Below, in pieces: positions 11,070-22,639 of a stretch of 64,000 nucleotides of DNA. Under the pieces are notes generated by a model that saw only the letters and a list, made by a program, of their open reading frames with translations, ran no database searches and was not told where the DNA came from. The position numbers and the translations under genes were made by a program. Numbering within the stretch: the first letter of the stretch is position 1; each line of letters starts with the position of its first letter. Source of the DNA: Mesorhabditis belari (lineage: Eukaryota; Nematoda; Chromadorea; Rhabditida; Rhabditidae); contig CAUEEP010000904.1 of NCBI GenBank assembly GCA_958450365.1, positions 310,001-374,000 on the forward strand, read 5' to 3'.

Positions 11070-12204
11070 GTATGTTTTATGTGAATGTTTAAAGGTAGGA
11101 CCACGGCAGATTCGACGTTTCGACGATGTGGTTGAATGGAGGGAATTCTGCTTGGAGGATTGTTTTGATAGCGGCATTTTGGGGGATTCTAAAAGTTATT
11201 TTAGTTAAGTTGAAAAGAAATGAATCATACAGAGATCGTTTGAATGAATTTGTAAAAACCGACTCAAAACCAGATCAAAAACCGATCAAAACCAATCATC
11301 AAAACCAAACCAAACCAATCAACCAGAAACCGGATCCAAGTTTGAATTCTGATGGCTTTTTGGCCATTTTTGACCAGATTTTAGGCCATTTCTGCCCATT
11401 TTTGGCCATTTTAGGCTTTTTTTTTTGGCCTTTTTGGCCTTTTTGGCCTTCTATGGCCAAATCTGGCTGAGTAAGGCGGATTAGATAAAGCCAGAAGCTG
11501 GACCAGAATCTTTGTTGCCTTTGTAATGATTGTAATCAATCAAAGAACTCTTTTAATCCTGATTAAGTTGGTTTGGTCCATTACAGTAAGCTTTACGAAT
11601 ACGATAGGAAAGCAACTGAGGTTACTGTAACATTATTGGCTACGGTAATCTGACTTTTCCATGCCCGTAAAATCCGTGTTTCACCATGAAAATATCTGTT
11701 TTTTTGATATTAGTAGCAGCATTACTGGAGTTAATCGATGTCAAAATTTGAGAGAATTCTTTGGTGAAACAAGCAAGCAAGAACACAAAGAAATAGAAAA
11801 AGATGAAGAAAATATATTTGAAATATCTTGGAATATTGAAATAAAACTCAAAATAATAAAAACTTTGTTGTTTTTTTAGATTTACACATTATATCTGTTA
11901 GATCGTTAGATTGAAACGCTAATTGAGGCTAACTTGCGCAATATAGCCAAATATTCAGCCAAATATCTTGAAATCTCTTGAAATATTGAAATAAAACTCA
12001 AAATAATAAACACTATGTGGTTTTTTTAGATTTACAAAAGAAATCTAGGGATTTTTACAAAAATTGCACTAGCAGGATTCGAACTTTGCGGAATTACAGG
12101 TTTCAATGTACATTTGAGTTTTTGTAATGATTTTAATCAATTAGAATTAAAAGAATTCTTGCGAAAACTTTCCCAATCGTTTTGCAGAAAAATACAAAAA
12201 ATTT
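11070..12204. other. Presumed promoter region of LAPTM-like gene, plus duplicated block
   Basis: No second gene is convincing. A 114-codon plus-strand frame at 11126-11470 is built from CAAAACCAA and TTTTTGGCC runs. 11590-11650 carries the inverted match to 6390-6450. Confidence 0.4.
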
Positions 12205-12286
12205 CGCAGCGAGCAGGGTTCGAACCTACGCGGGCAATGCCCATCAGATTTCAAGTCTGACTCCTTAACCACTCGGACATCGCTGC
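12205..12286 (-). tRNA. tRNA-Ser (UGA), third copy
   Basis: Same 82-nt sequence as the other two. It lies upstream of the start of the LAPTM-like gene, within the duplicated block. Confidence 0.93.
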
Positions 12287-12310
12287 TTGTGGAGAGGCGG
12301 CGGAAAAGTG

Positions 12311-13716
12311 GTTCAAAAGAGGTCTATAGTTCTTTAATGAGTATAAAGTTCTGGAATTTTGGGTGTATCCAAGTGCGTAGGACCATTTTTGTTTTTTTTT
12401 TTGAACCTTCTGAGGATTCTAAAAGTTATTTTAGTTAAAAAATGATTATACTTTAAAAAATAGAAATCACTTTCATAAAAACTGAATAATTAGAGGTGTC
12501 GGTGTATTTGAATGACTGAAGTGTGGCCATTTTTTCCCTTCCACGAGCGCGAATCTCATTAGAAGAGGCGAATTCTCTCTTTCTATCAATAACACGCCTT
12601 TCCACTCCACGAAAATAGCCGGAAATTGGCTCGTTGCTTTGTTGCTTTGTTTTCGATAAACGAATACTTGGAAAACTGGTGAAGTTTGAAATCTTTAGAA
12701 TAAACTCTGTTACAAAATGTAAAAGTGCTAAAAAAGTTACATGGAAGTGTTACAAAGTTACAATTACAAGGAAGTTAGAAGGAAGTTAGAAGGAAGAGCC
12801 AAGGAAGAGCCAAGGAAGTTACAAGAAAGTGATAAAACAACAACGATAAAACGATAAAAAGACAAGAATTTCAAATAATATTATCAAATGAGCTTTCTGA
12901 GACCCAGCGAATCAATATGTTTCTACAAATCTTTTCTACTTCCTTTCTAGAGAGAAAATCCATCAGCCGGATTATCCGACTTGGTTTTTTCGGTCAGATT
13001 TACGTCAAGAAAAACAGCAAATGTATCATGTTGGTCGGAAAATCTTGTCTGCTTTTTTAAAGGTTTCTTTTTAAAATAAATAATGAACAAGAGCAATCTA
13101 TGGCTTTTTTTATTAAAAAGTCTTATTATTTATTGAAAAATTGGTCTTTAAGAAATTTTGAAAAGCTTGTTTTCGTTAATTTTTTTAAAGGTGTCAAGTC
13201 GAGTAGTGAAAAACGATGAAACTCAAACCTTTTAAGCACTTTTTCTTACAGAAATCTATTTTTGCGTCAAAAGACAAAAAAAGAGAATCGAAAGTTAGAC
13301 AAATAGACAAATTTTGATAGCATTTCATCAAACCATTCTCTTTCTATGTCCTCCTTTGCGAGGATTTAAAGCAAAACAAGCATTCGTTGAAGTTGTTGAA
13401 GGCCAGTTGAAGCAAATCCGTTCGGATTTGCTTCAACTGGACTGAATTGGAAACATATTTACTTAAAAATGAGCCAAATCAAATCGTTTATCTTTTTTAT
13501 TTAAAGAAAATCACAGGTTTATCGGCTAATTAGTCTTTTATGAGAATTTCAAAAAGATCAACAACAAAAAGATCAACTTTCCAATAATTTCCAATAATTG
13601 AAGAAGTTGATTGAGATTTTCTACAGAGATTGCCAAATCAAAGTGCCAAATCACTCATAATGAAATCAGGCAAAATTAGATCAAAAGCTAGGACAGGATT
13701 TGGATTTTAGTCTGCA
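12311..13716. other. Gene-free stretch
   Basis: No coding, RNA or transposon signature recognised apart from a perfect short palindrome at 13403-13440 and a small repeat of GGAAGTTAGAA / GGAAGAGCCAA at 12770-12820. Confidence 0.5.
13403..13440. repeat. Perfect 18-bp hairpin with 2-base loop
   Basis: CCAGTTGAAGCAAATCCG, TT, then its exact complement. It is too short for a typical pre-miRNA and not followed by a T run as a clear terminator. Function unknown. Confidence 0.8.
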
Positions 13717-14115
13717 TTGCCTGTGAAAATTCCTGGATCAACCTTTGGCCCTCAAATTCCTGGATCAACCTTTGGCCCTCAAATTCCTGGATCAACCCTG
13801 GCACTAACTTTAAACCAATATAAACCCATGAACAAGGTAAAACAATTGTCTGTTCTTGTCCACAAAATTTCTTTTACAACAAAAGCTACACGTTATTATA
13901 TGAATCCCAAAAAAAAAGACAAAGATTCACCCCACCAAAAAGAGGGAAATCTTTTTGTTGCCCTCAATCTTGTCGAAGATTTTGACATATCGCCCCGTTT
14001 GGATCTCTATTGGACCACCACAAAAAGCCTTTCCAAAACACAAGAAAGGCTTTTCTCTTTGAGTTTTTGCTCTTTTCATAATACAAAGCTTATGAGCCGG
14101 ATTCTCTTTGATTAA
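13717..14115 (+). CDS. Hypothetical 132-residue frame
   Basis: Open from ATG to TGA, beginning with three copies of IPGSTFGPQ (a 27-bp direct repeat at 13725-13800), then a basic stretch with a KKKDKDS motif. No domain, signal peptide or membrane segment is recognised, and no splice partners are evident. It may be chance; the direct repeat argues for repeat-derived sequence. Confidence 0.22.
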   Translation: MPVKIPGSTFGPQIPGSTFGPQIPGSTLALTLNQYKPMNKVKQLSVLVHKISFTTKATRYYMNPKKKDKDSPHQKEGNLFVALNLVEDFDISPRLDLYWTTTKSLSKTQERLFSLSFCSFHNTKLMSRILFD

Positions 14116-14439
14116 AAGCTGTGTTTAGTGGTTTAGTTTATGAATATTTTCTTTTCTAATTAGAGTTGAAAGTTTGCTTTTCGAGTTAAAAAGTTGTAAG
14201 TTTGCTTTTCGAGTTGAAAAATTGTAAGTTTTGATCTTTGCCAGGAATCTGGTCACTTTGAAAGATTTGGATTAAAGTTTTAAGTGTTTAAAACAAGTGC
14301 TCTTTTTTAGCCTAACACTCGAAAGAATGGTATGTTTTCAAAAAGTGACCAAATCCTTCTTTTAGATAAAGATATTATTATTAATTAAATTTCCATAAAA
14401 TCTTGATTATGAGTTCCAGAATCTTAAGGAATATCAAAT

Positions 14440-15272
14440 TTTGAAAATCTAGAAGTCTAAATCTCAATCATGAAGTCCAAATCTTAAGCTAGAAGTCTAA
14501 ATCTCACTCTAGAAGTCTAAATCTTAATCTAGAAGTCGAAATCTTAATCTAGAAGTCAGAATCTTAATCTAGAAGTCAAAATCTCAATCTAAAAGTTCAA
14601 GTCTCAAGCATGAAGTCAAAATCTTAATCTAGAAGTCAAAATCTCACTCTAGAAGTCTAAATCTTAATCTGGAAGTCTAAATCTCAATCTAAAAGTCAAA
14701 ATCTTAATCTAGAAGTCTAAATCTCACTCTAGAAGTCTAAATCTCACTCTAGAAGTCAAAATATCTCAATCTAGAAGTCTAAATCTCACTCTAGAAGTCA
14801 AAATATCTCAATCTAGAAGTCAGAATCTTAATCTAGAAGTCTAAATCTCAATCTAGAAGTCTAAATCACAATCTAAAAGTCAAAATCTTAATCTAGAAGT
14901 CAAAATCTCACTCTAGAAGTCAAAATATCTCACTCTAGAAGTCTAAATCTTAATCTGGAAGTCTAAATCTCAATCTAAAAGTCAAAATCTTAATGTAGAA
15001 GTCTAAATCTCACTCTAGAAGTCAAAATATCTCAATCTAGAAGTCAGAATCTTAATCTAGAAGTCTAAATCTCAATCTAGAAGTCTAAATCTCAATCTAA
15101 AAGTCTAAATCTCAATCTAAAAGTCAAAATCTTAAACTAGAAGTCAAAATGTTAATTTAGAAGTCTAAATCTTAATCTAGAAGTCTAAATCTCACTCTAG
15201 AAGTCAAAATCTTAAAATAGAAGTCAAAATCTCAATCTAAAAGTTCAAATCTCACTCTGGAAGTCAAAATAA
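14440..15272. repeat. 20-bp minisatellite, about 40 copies
   Basis: Degenerate tandem array of AGAAGTCTAAATCTTAATCT with variants AAATCTCACTCT and CAAAATATCTCAATCT. No coding potential; intergenic. Confidence 0.95.
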
Positions 15273-15951
15273 AGTTTAAAACTTTAACTTCTCCACTCTT
15301 GAACAACTTTTTGAAGTATTAAACTTAATTTCTTAATGCATCTATTTTCATTTTTCGACACTTCTGCAAAATATTCGTGTTTATTCAAAAAGGATTACGC
15401 TATGCGGGCTTGGAAAAATTGCTCAGACGTCTATTTTTGCGCTTTCTTTGAATTCACCATTCTATATTTAGACTTTTGCAACTTTGAACACATTTTTTCT
15501 AGATTCTAGACCAAAATCCAAATTTCCCCAAATCCAATAAGCAACAACAGAACAGAAACAAACCAAGAAAAGCCAAAGGAACACGTTCAATCAAAGAATA
15601 TTTCTTTCACTTCAATGCACTGCGAGAATTTTAGCCTTTGAGAGCTCTATGATTCTAAAAAAAACGAATTAAACTCATTTTCCTTTTCAGAATATTTTCA
15701 GAATTCTTTGCTTGGATAACTCTTTTTTTTTGCGTTACATATTGCGATCAAATGAACTTCGATTCACATCTAAAACACAGCTAAACTTTCCTGAGTGAGT
15801 GTAACTTTGGTTGCCAACTTTGGTTGCCAACCTTGGCTGCCAACACTTCACAAGTGAAACTTCACAATTTGAAAGACTTGGCCAGTAAAATCTTTAGTGT
15901 AAGCTTCAAAACTATCTCTAAACTTTGTGCTCATTTTCTTGAGCCAACACT
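15273..15951. other. Gene-free stretch
   Basis: Nothing recognised. A small triplication of TTGGTTGCCAACTTTGG lies at about 15805-15845. Confidence 0.45.
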
Positions 15952-16072
15952 CTTAAGCCTTTAAGCCTTAAGCCTTAAGCCTTAAGCCTTAAGCCTTAAG
16001 CCTTAAGCCTTGAGCCTTAAGCCTTGAGCCTTAAGCCTTGAGCCTTAAGCCTTGAGCCTTAAGCCTTGATCC
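15952..16072. repeat. Telomere-like 7-bp array (TTAAGGC)n
   Basis: About 17 units of AAGCCTT, on the other strand TTAAGGC: the nematode telomere repeat TTAGGC plus one A, with some TCAAGGC variants. An interstitial array, not a chromosome end. Confidence 0.85.
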
Positions 16073-16187
16073 TTTGTTATCTTTGACTCAACGGATTTGT
16101 GAGTCGAACTTGATTTCTATTCGTCAATTTTGGAGGGTAGATCAGTGGAAACTTGATGGATCGGGACTTTAAAAGATCCATATACTA

Positions 16188-17077
16188 CAGGGTGATCAAT
16201 AAGTATGAAAACTATGAGCCTTTTTTACTTTTACCAATGGCGATAAAGCGATCGTTGACTTTGTGACTATTCTCAATATAAAAATTACTATGAATACAGT
16301 CATGGACAAAAGTCTTGGCGGCTCCTGGGTGGCAACTTTCAAACACGCAAATTTAGGAACCTTTCCGAGAGGCTATAAAAAAGTTGTCACAAGTATTTTT
16401 GAGCATTTTTATTCTACTTTTAGCTCTGACCAAGCATTGAACTCGAAAGTTGATTTTAAACAACAAAAATAAGCGTAAGCGATAAAAAGGTCACAAAAAC
16501 AATGGACAAAAGTCTTGGCGGCTTACTACAATACTAAAAATGCTCAAAAATACTTGTGACAACTTTTTTGTAGCCTCTCGGAAAGGTTCCTAAATTTGCG
16601 TTTGAAAGTTGCCACCCAGGAGCCGCCAAGACTTTTGTCCATGACTGTATCTTTGACATAAATAAATCAAAGTTCTCTTCATTTCTCCAAGCCTGCTAAA
16701 TATAGCTTTTGCTGCAATTCATCAGAACCGATGGTAGCAAAGCTCGTTTCGCCAAAGAAAAGCTTATTCGAATAGAAATTAACTTGAATAAACGTAATGA
16801 ATCATATACAAGAAAAGCTTTGCAAAACTTCTAGTTATTTCGAATCTCAATAATGGTTTTCCCTAGAAATGTTGCTTGTTTAGCTAATGCAGCCGCCAGG
16901 GGCCGGAAACTTTTTTAGGATGCTGATAGGAACACGCTGATTGTTAAGTTTTAATTACTAGATGCTCATGAAAATTTCTGAACCGCTCTAGCTCCTTGAA
17001 ATCGACGCTAGAGTCCAGGACAAAGCTTCAAATTAGTCTAATTTTCAAATTGGTTTCCATACTGACTGGTCACCCTG
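16188..17077. mobile_element. Mariner-like remnant with nested Tc1-type MITE
   Basis: Starts CAGGGTGATCAATAAGTATG and ends CATACTGACTGGTCACCCTG, imperfect inverted termini. No transposase reading frame survives. The element at 16297-16647 has inserted near its left end. Confidence 0.65.
16297..16647. mobile_element. Tc1-type palindromic MITE (family F)
   Basis: 351 bp, termini CAGTCATGGACAAAAGTCTT and complement, TA on both sides. Almost the whole element is one fold-back, with CAAATTTAGGAACCTTTCC in both arms. CAGT at the tip and the TA target are Tc1-family traits. A shorter copy is at 49755-49960. Confidence 0.88.
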
Positions 17078-17104
17078 CAGTTAGACAGTAAAATGGCACG
17101 GTGC

Positions 17105-17240
17105 TGAAGATCCGAGTATTTTCTTTCTTTTTCTTTCTTTCTTCCTTTCATTCTTTCCTTCCTTCTTTCCTTCTTTCCTTCTTTCCTTCCTTCCTTCTTT
17201 CTTTCTTCCTTTATTCTTCCCCTTGTTTTTCCTTCTTTCT
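17105..17240. repeat. CTTT/CCTT microsatellite
   Basis: Pyrimidine-only run of TTTCTTTCTTCC type units. Confidence 0.9.
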
Positions 17241-17260
17241 CTTAGCAAGTTAAGGTATCA

Positions 17261-17371
17261 GGTAGCTCAGTGGTTAGAGCTATTGCCCGGAAAGCAAAAA
17301 GTCGACGGTTGATCGTCGACTTTTCTCGGCAATTGCTCAGGAAGCTCAGGGTTCAGTCCCCTCTCCAGAAA
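17261..17371 (+). pseudogene. tRNA-like sequence with inserted hairpin
   Basis: Box A region GGTAGCTCAGTGGTTAGAGC and a near-consensus box B GGGTTCAGTCCCC. The anticodon-arm candidate is TTGC-CCGGAAA-GCAA. Between it and the T arm lies a strong hairpin, AAAGTCGACGG / CGTCGACTTT, as a very long variable arm. The acceptor stem is not convincing, so I treat it as a tRNA-derived repeat rather than a working tRNA. Confidence 0.5.
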
Positions 17372-18016
17372 TCTACTTTTTCTTGCCTTTGCCAATTCCT
17401 TTACTTCTTTATGATTGAACTCCTGTTTCAAAAGGTCAAAAATGATAACAAAAATAGAAAAGGACAAGTTAATCAGCAAATTGAGATTAAAGAGGCTAAA
17501 AAACCAAGTAAAAAACTGATTCAAAAGTGATAATCAACCAAAACAGAAGAACAAATCAGCAAATTGAAATCAAAGAGTAAAGAAAAATAGGGGTGAAACT
17601 AGAAAAAGTAGAAGACAAATGCACTCTAAAGTACAAAAGTAGTAAATAGAGTCAAGTACTCTAAATGATTTGAAGGCTCAAAAGTAAAAGTTAAAACGCA
17701 GATCCCCAAATCTCAGCCAGTTGCGTTTTATTTCCCAAGCTAGAGTGAAAGCCCCTTCCTTGGCCCCTTCCTTGGCCCCTTCCCTTTGGATCCCCTCTCT
17801 TCCACCGTCCATTCATTCCCCCGTTTTTCCCATTGGTCTCCATCTGAGCCCTTCATCAGCTAATCGAATTTCTACAATCATTTTGGGCAAGTCGAAATAA
17901 CTACTCTTTCTCTTTCTTTCACATAAAAACCCTCTGTTTCTCGTTTCGACACCTCTTTTCTTATTGTTATGGATCAGCAGCGATTTTTCAAGATCGATTA
18001 GCAATTTGTACGACTA
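17372..18016. other. Gene-free stretch
   Basis: Nothing recognised except a triplicated TTGGCCCCTTCC at about 17755-17785. Confidence 0.45.
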
Positions 18017-18275
18017 TTAGGTTGGCGAATTGAAAACTAGGATTTTGGTTTTGAATCGAAAAACTTTTGCAGCCAATTTTTGACTGCTTCTTCCGAATCG
18101 AAGTGTTCTCCCGCAAGCTCATTACTCATTACTCCGGAATAAATAGTAATCAGAAGGGGCAAGGTCCGGACTGTATGGGGGATGTGCCAAAAGTTTCCAA
18201 ACAAGGCTATTCGTACCCTTGCAGTGTTGCCTTTCAGATTACTAGTAACGATACACTTCGACTGTCCCCCCACCC
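18017..18275 (-). pseudogene. Mariner transposase C-terminal fragment
   Basis: TA, then the mariner terminus TTAGGTTGGCGAATTG. Reading leftward on the minus strand gives HPPYSPDLAPSDYYLFRS (third catalytic Asp region), a frameshift, then MSNELAGEHFDSEEAVKNWL and QKFFDSKPKS. Only the C-terminal third is present; it is interrupted upstream by G/C-rich sequence and element C. Confidence 0.82.
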
Positions 18276-18422
18276 CCTCTGCCCCCCAAGTCCTCCAAGT
18301 CCCTCCTCCAAGTATCCCCCCAAGTGTTTTCGACGCTTTTTACCCATAACTTTTCGACTTTCGACTGATTTAGTCATCAGTTTATTTCTTAAAACTAATA
18401 ATTTAATGAATCTGATGATCTA

Positions 18423-18964
18423 TTGGGTTGGTGAATTGAAAACCGCGGGACTTTGAACTAAAATTTATTCGACATAAAACCATCAATTCATTCCAAATAA
18501 TTTCCATTATTATTGACGACTTCTGCCCATTTTGCAGGCAATTTGCGGATTCCTCTTTCGTAGTAGGATTTTGGTTTGTGTGTGAGACAAGTGTGAGACT
18601 CAAAAATCGAGGACTGGAGATGGAGACTGGAGATCCCAGTTTGAGCACTTTCTTCAAAAGAAACCCATTTTGGTGTCAATAGAAAAGTTGTAGAGAATCA
18701 AAAATGAGGCTTATAGCCAAATTTCTAAAAAGATACACTTAGTAGTTTGGCTTAAAATGCAAGTTTTGTTGCAAGTTTTGTGAAAATTCGTAAATTTGGC
18801 ATTTCTTGAAACCCAGCTTTTGAATCGTTCTGAAAATTTGGATATAAGCTTGATTTTTGATTCTCTACAACTTTTCCATTGACACCAAAATGGGTTTCTT
18901 TTCAAGAAAGTGCTCAAACTGTCACATATGAAAATAGCCCGCAGTTTTCAATTCACCAACCCAA
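18423..18964 (-). mobile_element. Element C, second copy
   Basis: 542 bp, termini TTGGGTTGGTGAATTG and complement. Left flank TA, right flank mutated to TC. The same transposase tail (RGIRKLPAKWAEVV) is kept. It is inserted in the older mariner that begins at 18017. Confidence 0.88.
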
Positions 18965-19296
18965 TCTTAGGTTGAGGAAAAAGTAATGTCGCTTTTGAAT
19001 TCCCATTGTTGGCAATTTTCCAGTTCTTTTGATCAAAATTCATATTTCTAACCATTATATTCCATAATCAAAAATCATTTTCCTAATCATTTCCTGTTCA
19101 AAGTTGCTTTTAATATTTTCCAAAGAAACTTAAAGTGCTTTTCTTTCTGTTGATCGATCCAACGTTCTGCCCAATTTCCAATTTTGCCCAATTTAACAAT
19201 CGCTCAATTTTCCTTGAAACCCAATTGTAATTTTATCTTAAGAAAATTGCTTTCAGAATGACTTGAAGAGAAGGAAACTTGTGAAAAGATTGCAAA

Positions 19297-19344
19297 ATGA
19301 TCATCATCGTTCAAGCGATTCTTGCTCTACTCCCGGATTTTGAC
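19297..19344 (+). other. Possible isolated first exon
   Basis: ATG followed by 15 codons (MIIIVQAILALLPDFD) up to a GTAAGA donor; it resembles a short signal anchor. No downstream exon could be joined. Confidence 0.15.
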
Positions 19345-19429
19345 GTAAGATTTTTATTTCGACCAATATCCATCGAATCTCACAGTTTCACAGAATGATT
19401 TTCATATTTATTTCATATTTTATTTTTTC

Positions 19430-20125
19430 AAAGCATCCGTGCTTTCAAAAGATTCGTTTTTGGTATCAGAAAATAGCCCCGAATTTCAGCTATTTTTTGA
19501 TACCTTTGCGCGCATTGTAGCATAAACCAGTGTCGAGAAAAACACGTTCAAAGCTAGACTACGCGACACTCCGCATCATCATTTAGGAATAAGGTACTAT
19601 TACAGGACTTACAATAGTATATTAGTGCAAGTTGAGCCATATTAGTGCAAATGCAAAAACCAATTTCGAGAAAAGCTAAGCTAAGTGCCAAAAACAATAA
19701 TCCTTTGTTTGAAAGTAAAGTTTACAAACTAAAACCTTTTTTAGCGTGTTTCGACAGTTGCGTAGTCGCAAAAGTTTTTAGGTTTTAGGTAGTGCATTTT
19801 TTTCAAAGCGTCCGTACTTTCAAAGCGTCCGCGCTTTCAAAGTGTCCGTATTTTAAAAGGTCGTTATTTAAAAGCGGTCTAATTTTTTAATTCAAAGCGT
19901 CCGTACTTTCAAAGCGTCCGTACTTTCAAAGCGTCCGTACTTTCAAAGCGCCCGTACTTTTCAAGCGCCTTTGAGTATCAAAAAATAGCCCCGAATTTCA
20001 GCTATTTTTTGATACCTTTGCGCGCATTGTAGCATAAACCAGTGCCGAGAAAGACTCGTTCAAAGCTAGACTACGCAACACTCCGCACCGTCATTATGGG
20101 GATGCGGTACGATTACAGTACTATA
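19430..20125. mobile_element. Family D core, two adjacent copies
   Basis: Each copy has CTTTCAAAGCGTCCGTACTT repeats, then the inverted pair GGTATCAAAAAATAGC / GCTATTTTTTGATACC, then GCGCGCATTGTAGCATAAAC and CTACGCAACACTCCGCA. The GCGTCCGTACTTTCAAA motif is tandemly repeated at 19800-19970. Ends are less clear than in the copy at 53313-53582. Confidence 0.7.
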
Positions 20126-20498
20126 TTATAGTTTGGCTATGATAAACCCAAGTATCAACTTGTTTGGAGCTAAAAAACTCTTCAACACTTGCATTAACTG
20201 TGATTTGCTAAACCTTAAGATTTTCTGTATTTTGCTGGCTCTCTTTCGTTTGCATCTTTCAATTTTAGTCTAATATTTGCATCACTAACGAGTTAGTCAA
20301 GACAAATTTGCAGTTTTCTTTTGTTTTTCTCTTCAACGACCATCGTCAGCCACTTATCCCCCACAACAGCTCATCAGTGAACTTTTTCCTTTAACTTTTT
20401 GTCTTTCAACTTTCAAAAAAAGCTTCCATTCTTCATTCCAACCTATTTCTATTTCTATTTCTATTTCATTGATTATTTTATACTAAATTTTGATAAAA

Positions 20499-20543
20499 AT
20501 GGGTGGTTTATTACAAGGAAGTGCGTTTATTTCTTCTTGGGTG
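20499..20543 (+). other. Possible isolated first exon
   Basis: AAAATGGGTGG start and 15 codons (MGGLLQGSAFISSWV) to a GTGAGA donor. No partner exon identified. Confidence 0.15.
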
Positions 20544-20894
20544 GTGAGAAATTTTTTAAATTTTTTAAATCTTAACAAATCTTAGTGCTTTCAGTTTGAA
20601 ATTAGCTGTTTTATGTAAAAAAAATTTTTAAACCCAAAAAGTACAAGATTAAAGTTATGTACTGTTTTCTAACATAACCATAGTTCCAAAAACCTTTCCC
20701 TTTCCCTGGTCAGGGTCAGGACAAAAGTCAGGAGCTGGGATGGCTTCTGGTCTTGCTTTGCCTAACTTAGCTTGGTCTCGGCTTTACTCCACTCCTTGCT
20801 GGGGCCTAGATCTGGCTTGCTAAACAAGGCTTCAACTCCGGACCAAAGACTAGGATCTCTGGACCAAAGACTTCTCTGGATTCTGGTCTTGCTT

Positions 20895-21826
20895 TGCTAG
20901 CAAGACCAGAAGCACGACCAGAAGCAAGACCAGAAGCAAGACCAGAAGCATGAGCAGAAGCAAGACCAGAAGCTAGACCAGAAGCAAGACCAGAAGCAAG
21001 ACCAGAAGCTAGACCAGAAGCTAGACCAGACCAGAACCAGAAGCAGACCAGAAGCAAGATCAGAAGCAAGACCAGAAGCAAGCCAGCAAGAGCAAAAGGG
21101 CAAGACCAGGACCAGAGGACCAGAAGACCAGAAGCAAAAGACCAGAAGCAGCAGACCAAGAGCCAGAAGACCAGAAGCTAGACCAGAAGCAAGACCAGAA
21201 GCAAGACCAGAAGCTAGATTCCAGCTAGGAACCAAGACGCATGACAGAAGCAAGACCAGAAGCAAGACCAGAAGCAAGACCAGAAGCATGAGCAGAAGCA
21301 AGACAGAAGCAAGATCTAGAACCAAGAAGAGAAGCAAGACCAGAAGCATGAGCAGAAGCAAGACCAGAAGCTAGACCAGAAGCTAGACCAGAAGCAAGAC
21401 CAGAAGCAAGACCAGAAGCATGACCAGAAGCTAGACCAGAAGCTAGACCAAAGCTAGATTAGAAAGAAAGCGAGGCAAGGCAAGGCAGAAGCAAGACCAG
21501 AAGCTAGACCAGAAGCTAGACCAGAAGCAAGACCAGAAGCAAGACCAGAAGCTAGACCAGAAGCAAGACCAGAAGCAAGACCAGAAGCTAGACCAGAAGC
21601 TAGACCAGAAGCAAGACCAGAAGCAAGACCAGAAGCTGGACCAGAAGCTAGCCCGGAAGCAACACAAGCAGCAGACCAAAACAAGATAGAAGCAAGACCA
21701 GAAGCAAGACCAGAAGCATGAGCAGAAGCAAGACCAGAAGCTAGACCAGAAGCTAGACCAGAAGCATGAGCAGAAGCAAGACCAGAAGCTAGACCAGAAG
21801 CAAGACCAGAAGCAAGACCAGATTTT
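20895..21826. repeat. 12-bp minisatellite, about 75 units
   Basis: Tandem AGACCAGAAGCA / AGACCAGAAGCT units with GAGCAGAAGCAT variants and a few interruptions (21220-21330, 21445-21490, 21655-21690). Because 12 is a multiple of three, all minus-strand frames stay open and read as ASGL, CFWS or LLVL repeats. No start context, splice sites or domain; not coding. Confidence 0.95.
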
Positions 21827-22639
21827 ACTCAAGTCCTTGCCTAAAGCCAGGTCGAAACCAAGGATTGCAGGAAAATCTGAGTCTTTGGCTTCAACTTGCT
21901 GGCTTACAGGTGTCAGAGCCCGGCTGGAGCATCTCTGCACGTGGTTTCTTTGACAAGGCTATTTAACAACCATTATTTATCAGCCATGATATCATAAATT
22001 TTGCCGAAAACTAGATTCAACCTACTAAACCCAACTCCAAAAACAAACCGACACTCTCCAGCGTTTCAAAAACCTTTAAAAGCGGGTAAACAAAAGCGAA
22101 CACCTTTTTCGGGATTCGATTTCACTTAAAGCTTTAAACCTGAAAGTGACAACTCTTGGACAAAGCCATTTCTCACTCGTAAAGTCCATATTTTGTGCGC
22201 TCTCTCTCTTGCTCACTCCAAAGCATCATTCATCAAACGAGAGAAAATCCCCGTCGTTTTTTTGAGCTCTTCACCTCAGAATTTGGTTGTAGTTGAGCGT
22301 CGTTTATGTTTGGAATTGAATTGGAATTGAAAGTGTTTTATGTTTTAAAAGTATTTATCTTACTTCTTACTTGAAGTACGGATAGATAAGAAGCAACCGA
22401 GCACTGTTGGAGACTATAATTGCGAAGAAAAACCCAGATTTTTTCAAAAGACCCGTATTTCTGAGAAAAACCCAACTTTCTTATCAGTAACTCAAGTAAG
22501 AAGTAAGATAAATACTTTGAAAACATAAAAGAATCAAATTTATGTTTAATTTTTTGATTGTTTCAGTGAAAAGTGAACTGGAAAACCTCCTTTATATACT
22601 CTTTATATAGTTTGTTGGCGCGACGACGGGGTACAGTAG
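21827..22639. other. Gene-free stretch
   Basis: 22335-22525 is a weak inverted repeat (AAGTATTTATCTTACTTCTTAC against its complement at 22490-22515). Otherwise nothing recognised. Confidence 0.45.

Larger units (their letters stand above)
10125..12310. repeat. Duplicated blocks carrying tRNA-Ser
   Basis: The stretch 10130-10600 (TTAGATCGTTAGATTGAAAC through the tRNA and its flank) reappears at 11885-12310 with small changes, including AATTGCACTAGC and the ATTCTTGCGAAAACTTTCCC block. The 10790-10925 block is a shorter third copy. The third tRNA therefore arose with about 400 bp of flank. Confidence 0.85.
18965..20498. other. Intergenic with family D fragments
   Basis: 18968 onward begins TTAGGTTGAGGAAAAAGTAATG, another mariner-type end. 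19430-19620 and 19790-20125 are copies of the family D core. A possible first exon is at 19297-19344. No other gene was found. Confidence 0.45.

Noticed and set aside
11126..11470. 114-codon plus-strand frame with an apparent membrane segment
   Set aside because: Its second half is built from CAAAACCAA and TTTTTGGCC runs, no splice or family support, and it lies in the promoter side of the LAPTM-like gene.
20806..21940. Long minus-strand frames rich in ASGL, CFWS or LLVL repeats, looking like a membrane or repeat protein
   Set aside because: They are three frames of one 12-bp satellite; all frames stay open because the unit is a multiple of three.
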